The position numbers and the translations under genes were made by a program. The notes beneath the pieces are model-generated. The model had not been told where the DNA came from. It was given only the letters and a program-made list of their open reading frames with translations, and did not search any database. Shown here in pieces: positions 50,695 to 61,800 of a stretch of DNA of 64,000 nucleotides. Position 1 is the first letter of the stretch; each line of letters begins with the position of its first letter. Origin of the DNA: Eubacterium sp. (GTDB taxonomy: Bacteria > Bacillota > Clostridia > Lachnospirales > Lachnospiraceae); contig JAAWJJ010000013.1 of NCBI GenBank assembly GCA_022796875.1, forward strand, positions 1 through 64,000. The letters are read 5' to 3'.

Positions 50695-51120
50695 ATGGCA
50701 AAGAAAGTAGAAGGATATATTAAATTACAGATCCCGGCCGGAAAAGCAACGCCGGCGCCGCCAGTTGGCCCGGCACTCGGCCAGCACGGTGTAAATATCG
50801 TAGAATTTACAAAACAGTTTAATGCAAGAACTGCGGATAAAGGCGACCTGATTATTCCGGTAGTGATTACGGTATACGCAGACAGAAGTTTCAGTTTCGT
50901 AACGAAAACTCCGCCTGCACCGGTACTGATTAAGAAAGCGTGCAACATTAAATCCGGTTCTGCAGAACCGAACAAAACAAAAGTTGCCACGATTTCAAAA
51001 GAAAAAGTAAAAGAAATCGCAGAAACAAAAATGCCTGATTTGAATGCGGGTTCCCTTGAAGCAGCTATGAGCATGATTGCAGGAACAGCAAGAAGCATGG
51101 GCGTAACAGTAGAAGAATAA
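50695..51120 (+). CDS. rplK: 50S ribosomal protein L11
   Basis: 141 residues of usual length: [43 protein letters not shown], and the C-terminal rRNA-binding [19 protein letters not shown] with [17 protein letters not shown]. It forms the GTPase-associated centre. AAGGAGG lies 7 nt before the ATG. It is the first gene of the L11-L1 pair. Confidence 0.98.
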   Translation: MAKKVEGYIKLQIPAGKATPAPPVGPALGQHGVNIVEFTKQFNARTADKGDLIIPVVITVYADRSFSFVTKTPPAPVLIKKACNIKSGSAEPNKTKVATISKEKVKEIAETKMPDLNAGSLEAAMSMIAGTARSMGVTVEE

Positions 51121-51133
51121 TTCAGTTAGAACT

Positions 51134-51164
51134 TAGTGGGAGGGGTGCTCCCGATATTACCACA
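51134..51164 (+). promoter_or_regulatory. Probable L1-binding autoregulatory site before rplA
   Basis: GTGGGAG (51136-51142), a short loop, CTCCCGAT (51148-51155) and TACCAC (51158-51163) make two short helices, GGGAG/CTCCC and GTGG/CCAC, split by an uneven internal loop, as in known L1 sites on mRNA and 23S rRNA. The 3' strand touches the SD AGGAGG, so L1 binding would block translation of its own gene. Confidence 0.6.
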
Positions 51165-51178
51165 GGAGGTATTGATTC

Positions 51179-51871
51179 ATGAAAAGAGGAAAGAAATATA
51201 TTGAGGCTGCTAAAAAAGTTGACAGAACAGTACAGTACGAGGCAGCCGATGCAGTCAAATTAGTGAAAGAAGTAGCAATTGCTAAATTTGACGAAACGAT
51301 CGAAGCTCATATCAGAACAGGTTGTGATGGACGTCATGCAGAACAGCAGATCCGCGGAGCCGTTGTACTGCCGCACGGCACAGGTAAAACAGTTCGTGTG
51401 CTTGTTTTTGCCAAAGGGGCAAAACTGGACGAAGCACAGGCTGCAGGCGCGGACTTTGTAGGCGGAGAAGAACTGATACCGAAGATCCAGAACGACGGAT
51501 GGCTGGATTTTGACGTTGTGGTTGCTACTCCGGATATGATGGGCGTTGTTGGCCGTCTGGGCCGTGTACTTGGACCGAAAGGTTTGATGCCAAACCCGAA
51601 AGCAGGTACGGTTACTATGGACGTAACGAAAGCGATTGCGGACATCAAAGCAGGTAAGATTGAGTATAGATTAGATAAAACAAATATTATCCATGTGCCA
51701 ATTGGAAAAGCTTCCTTTACAGAGGAACAGTTAGCGGACAACTTCCAGACACTGATGGATGCAATTGTGAAAGCAAGGCCGAGCGCATTGAAAGGCCAGT
51801 ATTTAAGGAGTATTACGCTTGCTCCGTCTATGGGTCCTGGTGTCAAAGTCAGCACCGTGAAGTACGCATAG
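51179..51871 (+). CDS. rplA: 50S ribosomal protein L1
   Basis: 230 residues: [30 protein letters not shown], the L1 signature region [32 protein letters not shown], and [22 protein letters not shown]. It builds the L1 stalk and also represses its own operon in many bacteria. AGGAGG is 9 nt upstream of the ATG, next to the proposed L1 site. Confidence 0.98.
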   Translation: MKRGKKYIEAAKKVDRTVQYEAADAVKLVKEVAIAKFDETIEAHIRTGCDGRHAEQQIRGAVVLPHGTGKTVRVLVFAKGAKLDEAQAAGADFVGGEELIPKIQNDGWLDFDVVVATPDMMGVVGRLGRVLGPKGLMPNPKAGTVTMDVTKAIADIKAGKIEYRLDKTNIIHVPIGKASFTEEQLADNFQTLMDAIVKARPSALKGQYLRSITLAPSMGPGVKVSTVKYA

Positions 51872-51897
51872 AATCATTAGGATACCGCATTTTATGA

Positions 51898-51926
51898 TTG
51901 ACATCCAATAAATACAGTGCTATAAT
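51898..51926 (+). promoter_or_regulatory. Consensus sigma-A promoter for rplJ-rplL
   Basis: TTGACA (51898-51903), 17-nt spacer, TATAAT (51921-51926): a perfect consensus. Transcription would start near 51933. Confidence 0.95.
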
Positions 51927-51934
51927 AGCAACGC

Positions 51935-52056
51935 AATTGCCGAAGACAGCAGGTGCCGCAAGGCGTAATCGGATGAGCCTGCCGAGGGATTCTGTAAAAC
52001 ACAGTGATGTTTTGAAATGAATTTCTACCTCTCTGCTTCGGCAGGGAGGTTTCTTG
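51935..52056 (+). promoter_or_regulatory. Ribosomal protein L10 leader with attenuator
   Basis: The leader between the promoter and rplJ has the composition of the L10 leader (gccgaagacagcaggtgcc, then ggatgagcctgccgaggg) known to bind the L10(L12)4 complex. It ends in an intrinsic terminator: acctctctgc (52027-52036), a TTCG loop, gcagggaggt (52041-52050) and T residues. L10 excess would favour termination before rplJ. Confidence 0.85.
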
Positions 52057-52104
52057 TTGTATAGAACAGCAATCGCGATAAAATAAAACAAGGAGGAAAA
52101 GAGT

Positions 52105-52653
52105 GTGGCAAAAGTAGAATTAAAACAGCCGATCGTACAGGAAATTTCTGATTGTGTCAAAGGCGCGCAGTCCGTTGTAATCGTAGATTACCGTGGGTTA
52201 ACCGTTGCAGAAGATACACAGTTAAGAAAAGAAATGAGAGAAGCTGGTGTTACTTATAAAGTATATAAGAACACATTAATGAATTTTGCGTTCAAAGGAA
52301 CGGAATTTGAGCCGCTGACAGAAATGTTGGAAGGCCCGAATGCAATCGCCGTTTCCATGACGGATGCAACAGCGCCGGCACGTATTCTGGCTAAATTTGC
52401 AAAAACAGCGCCGGCTTTGGAATTAAAGGCAGGCGTGGTAGAAGGAACATATTACGACACGGAAGGCATCAAACAGATTTCTGCGATTCCGTCAAGGGAA
52501 GAATTGCTTTCCAAGTTCCTGGGAAGTATTCAGTCGCCTGTTGCAAACTTTGCACGTGTGATCAGCCAGATCGCAGAAAAAGGCGGTGCGGCTGATGCGG
52601 CGGTAGAAGCGGCGCCTGCGGAAGCAGCAGAAGCTCCGGCAGAAGAAGCTTAG
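52105..52653 (+). CDS. rplJ: 50S ribosomal protein L10
   Basis: 182 residues from GTG 52105 (AAGGAGG 8 nt upstream). KVELKQPIVQEISDCVKGAQSVVIVDYRGLTVAEDTQLRKEMREAG, YKVYKNTLMNFAFKGTE, FLGSIQSPVANFARVISQIAEKGG. The C-terminal helix that holds L7/L12 dimers ends in an Ala/Glu-rich tail (EAAPAEAAEAPAEEA). Regulated by the leader above. Confidence 0.98.
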   Translation: MAKVELKQPIVQEISDCVKGAQSVVIVDYRGLTVAEDTQLRKEMREAGVTYKVYKNTLMNFAFKGTEFEPLTEMLEGPNAIAVSMTDATAPARILAKFAKTAPALELKAGVVEGTYYDTEGIKQISAIPSREELLSKFLGSIQSPVANFARVISQIAEKGGAADAAVEAAPAEAAEAPAEEA

Positions 52654-52695
52654 AAACAAACAATATAAAATAAAAATGAAAAGGAGAAAAATACA

Positions 52696-53070
52696 ATGGC
52701 AAAATTAACAACAGCTGAAATGATAGAAGCAATTAAAGAATTAAGCGTTTTGGAATTAAACGAACTGGTTAAAGCATGTGAAGAAGAATTTGGCGTATCC
52801 GCAGCAGCAGGCGTTGTAGTTGCAGCAGCAGGCGGAGATGCAGCGGCAGGCGAAGAAAAGACAGACTTTGATGTTGAACTGACAGAAGTTGGACCAAACA
52901 AAGTTAAAGTCATTAAAGTAGTTCGTGAAATCACAGGACTTGGCCTGAAAGAAGCGAAAGAAGTAGTTGACGGCGCTCCTAAAGTAGTGAAAGAAGCTGC
53001 TGAAAAAGCGGAAGCAGAAGACATCAAAGCAAAACTGGAAGCAGAAGGCGCTAAAGTTACACTTAAATAA
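52696..53070 (+). CDS. rplL: 50S ribosomal protein L7/L12
   Basis: 124 residues: N-terminal dimer domain ([30 protein letters not shown]), Ala/Gly-rich hinge ([17 protein letters not shown]), and C-terminal factor-binding domain ([42 protein letters not shown]). Usual length and order after rplJ. Confidence 0.99.
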   Translation: MAKLTTAEMIEAIKELSVLELNELVKACEEEFGVSAAAGVVVAAAGGDAAAGEEKTDFDVELTEVGPNKVKVIKVVREITGLGLKEAKEVVDGAPKVVKEAAEKAEAEDIKAKLEAEGAKVTLK

Positions 53071-53080
53071 AAAACCTTGT

Positions 53081-53127
53081 ATTACAATGCGGCATGCACA
53101 ACTGATGTGTTATGCCGTTTTTGTAAT
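53081..53127 (+). terminator. Terminator after rplL
   Basis: attacaa and ttgtaat form the outer stem, cggcat/atgccg and cacaa/tgtg the inner one, with TTTTT in the 3' arm. It ends the L10-L12 transcript. Confidence 0.85.
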
Positions 53128-53153
53128 ATAGTTAAAATTAAGTTGAGGATAGA

Positions 53154-54017
53154 ATGAATAAAATAAAACCGGAAAAAATCTGGACGGAAGAAAACCGGAA
53201 AAAAATAATTCAAATACTGATATTAGCGGCGCTGTTAATCCTGCTGCCTCTGGCCGCCGAATGGCAGATGAAGCATATGGAAAGCAGGACGTTGGCGCCG
53301 GTTTTTGCAGATCATGAATATATGGCCTTTTATCTGGAAAAGGACATGCTTTTGGAAATGGAAAAGCAGAAAGAGGAAGAGTCAGTTCCGAAAGAAGAAG
53401 AGGTATATGCATTTTTGCAGGGACCGAGATCGTACGAAAGAAAACAATCGGGCGCCGGCGACTGGGCGCTGGAAATAATAAATGGAAACAGTTTCGCAGG
53501 GTTTGGATGCGGCGCATGCTGCATGGCTAACATTTACAGTACCCTGTCCCCTTATGAATGTTCTCCGCTGGAGATGTGTTATTTTGCAATGGAACATACC
53601 GGGTATCAGCCTACCCGCAAAGTCGGGGCAATCGGCTGGGGAGATTTGAAATACGGACTGCGGGCGGCAGGGATAGACTGCGAACTGGAGTACAAAACCG
53701 ACACATATGAAGCGTTTCAGGAGATGATGGCGGACGCGAAAAGTATGGTTGCGCTGGTGTCAAGTGACGAGGACGATACGTTTTGGAAAGATACCCACGG
53801 CCACTATGTAAATATATGGCTGTATGATGACGAGGACGATACGGTGTTTCTGGCAGAACCGGGAGATCCGAATAACAACCGCAGCCGGATTCCTTTGCGG
53901 TATATATATGACGCGCTGAAAACTTCCAGTACGTATCAGTTTCTGGCGGTAGCAGGATATACGGAAGAAAATGATGTGTGGAAGCATAACGGGATAGGGG
54001 GCACCTGGTACCGCTGA
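53154..54017 (+). CDS. Membrane-anchored C39-like cysteine peptidase
   Basis: 287 residues. One membrane segment (IQILILAALLILLPLAAEW, about 20-40) is followed by a charged helix and a peptidase C39-like domain. The nucleophile region is GFGCGACCMANIYSTLS, the His is in HGHYVNIWLYDDEDD, and the Asp in LAEPGDPNNN. C39-like domains cut double-glycine-type sites or peptidoglycan-linked substrates, but no transporter or bacteriocin gene is near, so the substrate is unknown. The start is an ATG 26 nt after the terminator, with TTGAGGATAG upstream. Confidence 0.82.
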   Translation: MNKIKPEKIWTEENRKKIIQILILAALLILLPLAAEWQMKHMESRTLAPVFADHEYMAFYLEKDMLLEMEKQKEEESVPKEEEVYAFLQGPRSYERKQSGAGDWALEIINGNSFAGFGCGACCMANIYSTLSPYECSPLEMCYFAMEHTGYQPTRKVGAIGWGDLKYGLRAAGIDCELEYKTDTYEAFQEMMADAKSMVALVSSDEDDTFWKDTHGHYVNIWLYDDEDDTVFLAEPGDPNNNRSRIPLRYIYDALKTSSTYQFLAVAGYTEENDVWKHNGIGGTWYR

Positions 54018-54019
54018 GG

Positions 54020-54817
54020 CGCTGCTCCGATCTCTTTTGTATGCTCCGCTATGTCGGAACTTCCAAAATACAGGATAAGAAAATATTATCAGAACGTTTC
54101 GTTTGCCGACAGATTTCCGGGTTGTGCTGTCGGAGAGGGAAACATTGGAAGAATTTTCAAGTATCCCTTATCTCCGGGAAAATGGGCGAAATGGATTCCC
54201 CCGAGTTCACTGTCTGAGGTTTTCCTCAAAGTTTTGGACGCACCTTGGCGGGACATGTTTTTCCTGTCCTGCCCCGGATAAAAAGTTTCATTATAGAATC
54301 AACCTGTAAGATTGCACAAAAAATTTAGGAGTTGCCTTTGTGCAGGAAAATGAGATTTTCTTATCGTCCTGCACAAAGACAGCAATTTCGGGACAGGGAT
54401 GTCCCGAAAAACCCTTGCTGAGTCCGGACGGCGAATCAAGGGTGATTGCGTGAATTGTAATAAATAAATCAGGACGGTTAGAAAATCCATTTGACGAAAC
54501 AGGCAAGACAAAATATTTTGTGCAATCTGCCAGGGCAAATATATAAAAGAACTTTTTATCCGAGGCAAGACATAAGGAAAACCATGTTCCGCCGCCGATG
54601 TTCATACGCTTGACGGAAAACCGAGTTTGAATCGGGGGAATCAAATCACATCCGCCCATCCCAGAGTTAGGGATACTAAAAATTCTGGAACCGGTTTCCC
54701 GGCTCTGACAGCATAACCCGGAAATCCACGATAATAAAATACAGATAATATTTTTTTATCCTGTATTTTGAAAGAGCCGGCGCAGCGGAACATACAAAAA
54801 GAAAGCGGAACACGGCG
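54020..54817. repeat. Large imperfect inverted repeat filling the gap before rpoB
   Basis: The 928-bp gap holds no convincing gene. Its left arm (about 54020-54326) and right arm (about 54511-54817) align in opposite orientation over about 300 bp with small gaps. Shared blocks include caaaatacaggataa, atttccgggtt-tgctgtc, gattcccccga, ccggataaaaagtt (clcggat in the other) and agattgcacaaa. The centre has ctttgtgcagga/tcctgcacaaag (54336-54378) and tttcgggaca/tgtcccgaaa (54386-54409). By eye about two thirds of the arm bases match. Confidence 0.75.
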
Positions 54818-54826
54818 AAAAAGGTG

Positions 54827-54856
54827 TTGACTTCCAAGAAAAGGTTGTGTTATAGT
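54827..54856 (+). promoter_or_regulatory. Sigma-A promoter for rpoBC
   Basis: TTGACT (54827-54832), 18-nt spacer, TATAGT (54851-54856), about 90 nt before rpoB and just after the inverted repeat. Confidence 0.85.
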
Positions 54857-54945
54857 ATAGTTTGCATTATTGTGGTGCAGTGGCCTTTTTTTGCCCAAAA
54901 ACAGGAAGAAAAGGCAAAAAATAGAAAACGAGAGGTGAAACGTCA

Positions 54946-57900
54946 ATGGAGAAAGATAGAATACGTCCTGTGAAAGCTGGAAAAAGTGTACGCATGAGCT
55001 ATTCGCGGCAAAAAGAAGTTTTGGAAATGCCAAATCTCATTGAGGTCCAGAAAGACTCTTATCGCTGGTTTTTGAAAGAAGGACTTCGTGAAGTGTTTGC
55101 TGATATCTCCCCGATTTCTGATTATAGCGGACATCTGAGCCTGGATTTCGTTGATTTTACATTATGCGAGGATGATGTAAAATATACGATTGCGGAATGT
55201 AAAGAACGGGACGCGACATATGCTGCGCCGTTGAAAGTCCGGGTAAGGCTGTATAATAAAGAAATTGATGAGATAAATGAACATGAAATTTTTATGGGCG
55301 ACCTCCCGCTTATGACAGAAACAGGAACGTTTGTAATTAACGGGGCAGAACGAGTTATCGTCAGCCAGTTAGTGCGTTCTCCAGGAATTTACTATGCCAT
55401 TACACATGATAAAGTAGGGAAAAGACTATTTTCCTGTACGGTAATACCGAATCGTGGCGCATGGTTAGAATACGAAACAGACTCCAATGACGTTTTTTAT
55501 GTACGTGTAGACCGTACAAGGAAAGTGCCGATCACTGTCCTGATCCGTGCGCTGGGTATTGGCACGAATCAGGAAATTGTTGATTTATTTGGGGAAGAAC
55601 CAAAGATAATCGCAAGTTTTGGCAAAGACACTGCCACCAATTATCAGGAAGGCCTGTTGGAATTGTATAAAAAGATCCGTCCCGGCGAGCCGCTTTCCGT
55701 AGAAAGCGCGGAAAGCCTGATCACAGCGATGTTTTTTGACCCAAGACGTTATGACCTCGCCAAAGTTGGCAGGTATAAATTTAATAAAAAACTGATGTTA
55801 AGAAACCGTGTCAATGGACAGGTTTTAAGCGAAGACGTCGTTTTGCCGGATACCGGGGAAGTGATTGAAAAAGGTACGGTATTAACGAGGGAACTGTGCG
55901 ATACGATCCAGAATGCGGCGACGCCATACATTTGCGTGCAGGCAGAAGAACGCAATGTAAAGGTGCTTTCCAGCATGATGGTGGATATCCGCAATTTCGT
56001 GGATATCGAAGACCCGAGAAGCATCGGCGTGACGGAACTTGTATATTATCCGGTGCTAAAACAGTTGCTGGAGGAATATGACGGAAAAGACAAAGCGGAG
56101 CTGATTGATGCGATCCGCAGAAATATTCCGGATCTGATTCCAAAGCATATTACAAAAGAAGATGTGCTGGCGACGATCAATTATAATATGAACCTGGAAT
56201 ACGGAATGGGCAACGACGATGATATCGACCATTTGGGCAACCGCCGGATCCGCGCGGTTGGCGAACTTTTGCAGAACCAGTACCGTATCGGCCTGTCCAG
56301 GCTGGAAAGAGTCGTCCGCGAAAGAATGACAACGCAGGATCTGGAAGGGATTTCCCCACAGAGCCTGATTAATATCAAACCGGTTACGGCGGCCGTAAAA
56401 GAATTTTTCGGTTCTTCCCAGTTGTCACAGTTTATGGATCAGAACAATCCGTTGGGCGAGCTGACGCATAAGCGCCGCCTTTCCGCACTGGGACCAGGCG
56501 GTTTGTCGCGTGACAGAGCCGGATTCGAGGTTCGTGACGTGCATTATTCTCATTACGGAAGAATGTGTCCGATAGAAACGCCGGAAGGTCCGAATATCGG
56601 ACTGATCAACTCACTGGCATGCTATGCACGGATTAACGAGTATGGTTTTGTGGAAGCTCCGTATCGGAAGATTGACAAATCTGATCCGAAAAATCCGCGC
56701 GTTACCGAAGAAGTAGTATATATGACGGCGGACGAAGAGGATAATTATCATGTGGCGCAGGCGAACGAGGCGTTGGATGCGGAAGGATATTTCGTGCGAA
56801 ATTCTGTGTCCGGCCGATACAGGGAAGAAACACAGGAATACGAAAAATCCATGTTTGACTATATGGACGTATCTCCGAAAATGGTGTTTTCCGTAGCGAC
56901 GGCACTGATTCCGTTCCTGGAAAATGACGACGCCAACCGCGCTCTGATGGGATCCAACATGCAGCGTCAGGCCGTGCCGTTGTTGACAACGGAAGCGCCG
57001 GTAGTCGGTACCGGTATGGAAGCAAAAGCGGCCGTGGATTCCGGCGTATGCGTAGTGGCCAAAAAAGCAGGCGTTGTGGAACGCTCTGAATCGAGCCAGA
57101 TCATTATCAAAAACGACGACGGCACGAGAGATGTGTATAAACTGACGAAGTTTGCAAGAAGCAACCAGTCAAACTGCTATAACCAGAAACCGATCGTATC
57201 AAAAGGGGACCGCGTGGAAGCCGGCGAAGCTATTGTCGACGGAGCGTCCACTTCAAACGGCGAGATAGCGTTAGGTAAAAATCCGCTGATCGGCTTCATG
57301 ACATGGGAAGGATATAACTACGAGGACGCCGTGCTGTTAAGTGAACGGCTGGTACAGGACGATGTGTATACGTCTATCCATATAGAAGAATATGAAACGG
57401 AAGCACGGGATACGAAATTAGGACCGGAAGAGATTACGCGCGACGTTCCGGGCGTCGGCGACGACGCGCTGAAAGATCTGGATGAGCGCGGAATTATCCG
57501 CATTGGGGCAGAAGTGCGCGCCGGCGATATTCTGGTCGGTAAAGTAACTCCGAAAGGCGAAACGGAACTGACGGCGGAAGAACGGCTTCTGCGCGCCATT
57601 TTTGGTGAGAAAGCGCGTGAAGTGCGCGATACTTCCCTGAAAGTACCGCACGGCGAATACGGTATCGTGGTGGATGCAAAAGTATTTACAAGAGAAAACG
57701 GCGATGAACTGTCTCCGGGCGTAAACCAGGCGGTCCGTATTTATATCGCGCAGAAAAGAAAGATTTCCGTCGGCGACAAGATGGCAGGCCGTCATGGAAA
57801 CAAAGGTGTTGTTTCCCGCGTGCTGCCGGTGGAAGATATGCCGTTTTTGCCGAACGGACGTCCGCTGGATATCGTGTTGAACCCATTGGGCGTGCCTTCC

Positions 57901-58812
57901 CGTATGAATATCGGGCAGGTGCTGGAAATCCATTTGAGCCTGGCTGCCAAAGCGCTCGGCTTTAATGTGACGACGCCTGTATTTGACGGCGCAAAGGAAA
58001 GGGATATTATGGATACCCTTGACCTTGCGAATGATTATGTAAACCTGGAATGGGAAGAATTTGAAGCAAAGCATAAAGAAAGCCTGCGTCCGGAAGTTTT
58101 ACAGTATCTGTATGACAACAGGGACCACAGGGAAGTATGGAAAGGCGTCCCGATCTCACACGACGGAAAAGTCAGGCTGCGCGACGGCAGGACCGGCGAA
58201 TGTTTTGACAGTCCTGTTACGATTGGGCATATGCATTACCTGAAACTGCATCATCTGGTAGATGATAAGATCCATGCCCGTTCCACAGGCCCTTATTCTC
58301 TGGTAACGCAGCAGCCTTTAGGCGGAAAAGCCCAGTTCGGCGGCCAGCGTTTCGGTGAGATGGAAGTATGGGCGCTGGAGGCATACGGCGCGGCATATAC
58401 GTTACAGGAGATCCTGACCGTAAAATCGGACGACGTTATCGGCCGTGTAAAAACTTATGAGGCGATCATAAAAGGAGATAATATTCCGGAATCCGGAATT
58501 CCGGAATCGTTTAAAGTATTATTGAAAGAACTGCAGTCGCTGGGGCTGGACGTCAAAGTATTGAAAGATGACCAGACGGAAGTGGAGATCATGGAAACCA
58601 GCGAATATGGAGATACCGATTTGAATTCGATTATTTCCGGAGATAAAGACTTTGCGTTTGAAAGCAATGAATCGTTTGGGGCGATGGGATTCTCAAAGCA
58701 GGAATTTGACGATAATAATGAGGAACTGGTAAGCATAGACGACGAAGAACCGGACGAGGAAGAAATTGATTTTGCAGCAGTTTTTGAGGATGTTGATCTG
58801 GACAGAGAATAA
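54946..58812 (+). CDS. rpoB: DNA-directed RNA polymerase subunit beta
   Basis: 1288 residues. The ATG at 54946 follows GAGAGGTG. Conserved landmarks: [15 protein letters not shown] near the start, the rifampicin-binding region [85 protein letters not shown] and [38 protein letters not shown]. The rifampicin region has the common sensitive-type residues (Q, D, H, S in usual places). A C-terminal acidic tail ([18 protein letters not shown]) extends beyond the core. rpoC follows after 17 nt. Confidence 0.99.
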   Translation: MEKDRIRPVKAGKSVRMSYSRQKEVLEMPNLIEVQKDSYRWFLKEGLREVFADISPISDYSGHLSLDFVDFTLCEDDVKYTIAECKERDATYAAPLKVRVRLYNKEIDEINEHEIFMGDLPLMTETGTFVINGAERVIVSQLVRSPGIYYAITHDKVGKRLFSCTVIPNRGAWLEYETDSNDVFYVRVDRTRKVPITVLIRALGIGTNQEIVDLFGEEPKIIASFGKDTATNYQEGLLELYKKIRPGEPLSVESAESLITAMFFDPRRYDLAKVGRYKFNKKLMLRNRVNGQVLSEDVVLPDTGEVIEKGTVLTRELCDTIQNAATPYICVQAEERNVKVLSSMMVDIRNFVDIEDPRSIGVTELVYYPVLKQLLEEYDGKDKAELIDAIRRNIPDLIPKHITKEDVLATINYNMNLEYGMGNDDDIDHLGNRRIRAVGELLQNQYRIGLSRLERVVRERMTTQDLEGISPQSLINIKPVTAAVKEFFGSSQLSQFMDQNNPLGELTHKRRLSALGPGGLSRDRAGFEVRDVHYSHYGRMCPIETPEGPNIGLINSLACYARINEYGFVEAPYRKIDKSDPKNPRVTEEVVYMTADEEDNYHVAQANEALDAEGYFVRNSVSGRYREETQEYEKSMFDYMDVSPKMVFSVATALIPFLENDDANRALMGSNMQRQAVPLLTTEAPVVGTGMEAKAAVDSGVCVVAKKAGVVERSESSQIIIKNDDGTRDVYKLTKFARSNQSNCYNQKPIVSKGDRVEAGEAIVDGASTSNGEIALGKNPLIGFMTWEGYNYEDAVLLSERLVQDDVYTSIHIEEYETEARDTKLGPEEITRDVPGVGDDALKDLDERGIIRIGAEVRAGDILVGKVTPKGETELTAEERLLRAIFGEKAREVRDTSLKVPHGEYGIVVDAKVFTRENGDELSPGVNQAVRIYIAQKRKISVGDKMAGRHGNKGVVSRVLPVEDMPFLPNGRPLDIVLNPLGVPSRMNIGQVLEIHLSLAAKALGFNVTTPVFDGAKERDIMDTLDLANDYVNLEWEEFEAKHKESLRPEVLQYLYDNRDHREVWKGVPISHDGKVRLRDGRTGECFDSPVTIGHMHYLKLHHLVDDKIHARSTGPYSLVTQQPLGGKAQFGGQRFGEMEVWALEAYGAAYTLQEILTVKSDDVIGRVKTYEAIIKGDNIPESGIPESFKVLLKELQSLGLDVKVLKDDQTEVEIMETSEYGDTDLNSIISGDKDFAFESNESFGAMGFSKQEFDDNNEELVSIDDEEPDEEEIDFAAVFEDVDLDRE

Positions 58813-58829
58813 CAGAGGGGGGTGTCAAA

Positions 58830-61800
58830 ATGCCGGAAATCACGAATAACGAAACTTACCAGCCGATTTCATTCGACGCGATTAAAATCGGGCTGGCGTC
58901 GCCGGAAAAGATCAGGGAATGGTCGCGCGGCGAAGTGAAAAAACCGGAAACGATCAATTACAGAACATTGAAGCCTGAAAAAGACGGGCTTTTCTGTGAA
59001 AAGATTTTTGGACCGAGCAAAGACTGGGAATGTCATTGCGGAAAATATAAAAAAATCCGTTATAAAGGCGTTGTATGCGACAGATGTGGCGTAGAGATCA
59101 CAAAAACGAACGTCCGTCGGGAACGTATGGGGCATATTGAACTGGCAGCCCCGGTTTCCCATATCTGGTATTTCAAAGGGATTCCGTCCAGAATGGGTCT
59201 GATCCTTGATCTGTCTCCAAGGACACTGGAAAAAGTATTGTATTTTGCTTCTTATATTGTGCTGGATAAGGGCGATACAGATCTGATGGCAAAGCAGGTA
59301 TTGTCCGAAGCCGAATATCAGGAGGCGAGAGATAAATTTGGAAACGGCTTCCGTGTAGGCATGGGAGCGGAGTCCATTCAGGAATTACTGCAGGCGATTG
59401 ATCTGGAGAAAGATGCCGCAGAATTAAAAGCAGGCTTAAAAGATGCGACAGGACAGAAAAGAGCGCGTATTATTAAGCGTCTGGAAGTTGTGGAAGCTTT
59501 CCGTGAATCCGGAAACAAGCCGGAATGGATGATTATGACGGTTATTCCGGTTATACCGCCGGATCTGCGCCCGATGGTGCAGTTGGACGGCGGACGTTTT
59601 GCCACTTCTGATTTGAACGATCTGTATCGCCGTATCATCAATCGGAATAACCGTTTGAGAAGGCTGCTCGAACTGGGAGCGCCGGATATTATTGTGCGGA
59701 ACGAAAAGAGAATGCTGCAGGAAGCGGTTGACGCACTGATTGATAACGGAAGAAGAGGAAGGCCAGTAACGGGGCCTGGAAACCGTGCGTTAAAATCTCT
59801 GTCCGATATGTTAAAAGGGAAAGGCGGGCGTTTCCGTCAGAACCTGTTGGGAAAACGTGTAGATTATTCCGGACGTTCCGTAATCGTAGTCGGACCGGAA
59901 CTGAAGATCTATCAGTGCGGCCTGCCGAAAGAAATGGCCATTGAGCTGTTTAAACCGTTTGTTATGAAAGAACTGGTGGCAAACGGCACGGCGCACAATA
60001 TTAAGAGCGCCAAGAAAATGGTGGAAAGACTGCAGCCGGAAGTATGGGATGTGCTGGAAGAGGTTATCAAAGAACATCCGGTTATGTTAAACCGTGCGCC
60101 AACTCTGCACAGATTGGGTATCCAGGCGTTTGAGCCGATTCTTGTAGAGGGGAAAGCGATCAAACTGCATCCGCTCGTATGTACGGCGTACAACGCTGAC
60201 TTCGACGGCGACCAGATGGCGGTCCATCTGCCGTTGTCCGTAGAAGCGCAGTCTGAATGTCGGTTTATGCTGTTATCTCCGAATAACCTGTTGAAACCGT
60301 CCGACGGAGGTCCGGTAGCGGTGCCTTCCCAGGATATGGTTTTGGGTATTTATTATTTGACGATGCACCGGGAAGCAGATTTCAGCGATGATCCGGAAAC
60401 CGTGGAAAAAGTAGTTGCGGAATTTGACAGTGAAGAAGAAGTAAAAGCTGCTTTCGAACAGTATCAGCAGGCGAAAAAAGCCGCTTATGACGCGGCATCC
60501 GAAGAGGATATCAAAAATGGAACGGTTGCTTTGCAGGAAGGCCCTGTTTACGAAACGGAAACGATAATAAAAGTATGTATTGACCCGCAGCGGAATCGCA
60601 GGGTAGTCTGCCGTGTTGCGGATATTATGGGGCACTATTTTACTGGAACCAATACGGCGCTGCTGGCGTATGAAAACGGCGCGATTACACTCCACCAGAC
60701 GATTCGGGTACGCAGAAAAATAACAACGCCGGACGGAACGGAAGTAACCGGCATTATCGCTACGACGTTAGGCCGTCTGATTTTTAACGAGATCATTCCG
60801 CAGGATCTCGGGTTTGTGAAGCGGGAAAACCCGGAAGATTACCTGAAGCTGGAAATTGATTTCCACGTAGGGAAGAAAGGCTTAAAACAGATTCTGGAAA
60901 AAGTTATCAACGTACATGGCGCGACAAAGACAGCCGAAACGCTGGACTTAATTAAAGCCATGGGATATAAATATTCTACCCGCGCGGCAATGACCGTTTC
61001 CGTATCCGACATGACCGTACCGGCGAAAAAACCAGAACTGATGGAAAACGCGCAGAAAACGGTTGACATGATCACAAAGAACTATAAGCGCGGCCTGATC
61101 ACGGAAGAAGAGCGTTATAAAGAAGTCGTGGATACGTGGAAAGAAACGGACGAAGTACTGACAAAAGAATTGTTGGATGGCCTGGACAAATATAACAATA
61201 TTTATATGATGGCGGACTCCGGGGCCCGTGGTTCCGATAAGCAGATTAAGCAGCTTGCGGGCATGCGAGGTTTGATGGCAGATACGACCGGCCGTACGAT
61301 CGAGCTGCCGATCAAATCCAATTTCCGTGAGGGGTTGGACGTACTGGAATATTTCATGTCTGCGCACGGAGCCAGAAAAGGTCTTTCCGATACCGCGCTC
61401 CGTACCGCAGACTCCGGATACCTGACGAGGCGTCTGGTCGACGTTTCCCAGGAGCTGATCGTACGGGATATCGATTGCTGCGAAGGCAAAGACGAGATAT
61501 CTGGTATGTATGTAAAAGCGTTCGTAGACGGCAAAGAAGAAATCGAAAGCCTGAAAGACAGAATTACAGGAAGATTCTCCTGTGAGGATATTGTAGATAA
61601 AGACGGAAACGTCATAGTAAAAGCAAATCATATGATCACTCCGCGGCGTGCGGATGAAGTAATTGCACGCTGCGTAGACGAAAACGGAGAACCGCTGGAA
61701 GAGATCAAGATCCGTACAATCCTTACCTGCCGTTCCCATCAGGGGATCTGTGCGAAATGTTACGGCGCCAATATGGCGACCGGCCAGGCCGTACAGGTGG

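Noticed and set aside
54051..54659. Small open frames in the gap before rpoB (54051-54281 plus, 54291-54659 minus)
   Set aside because: They have no ribosome sites, lie inside the inverted repeat, and the matching arm does not keep the frame open.
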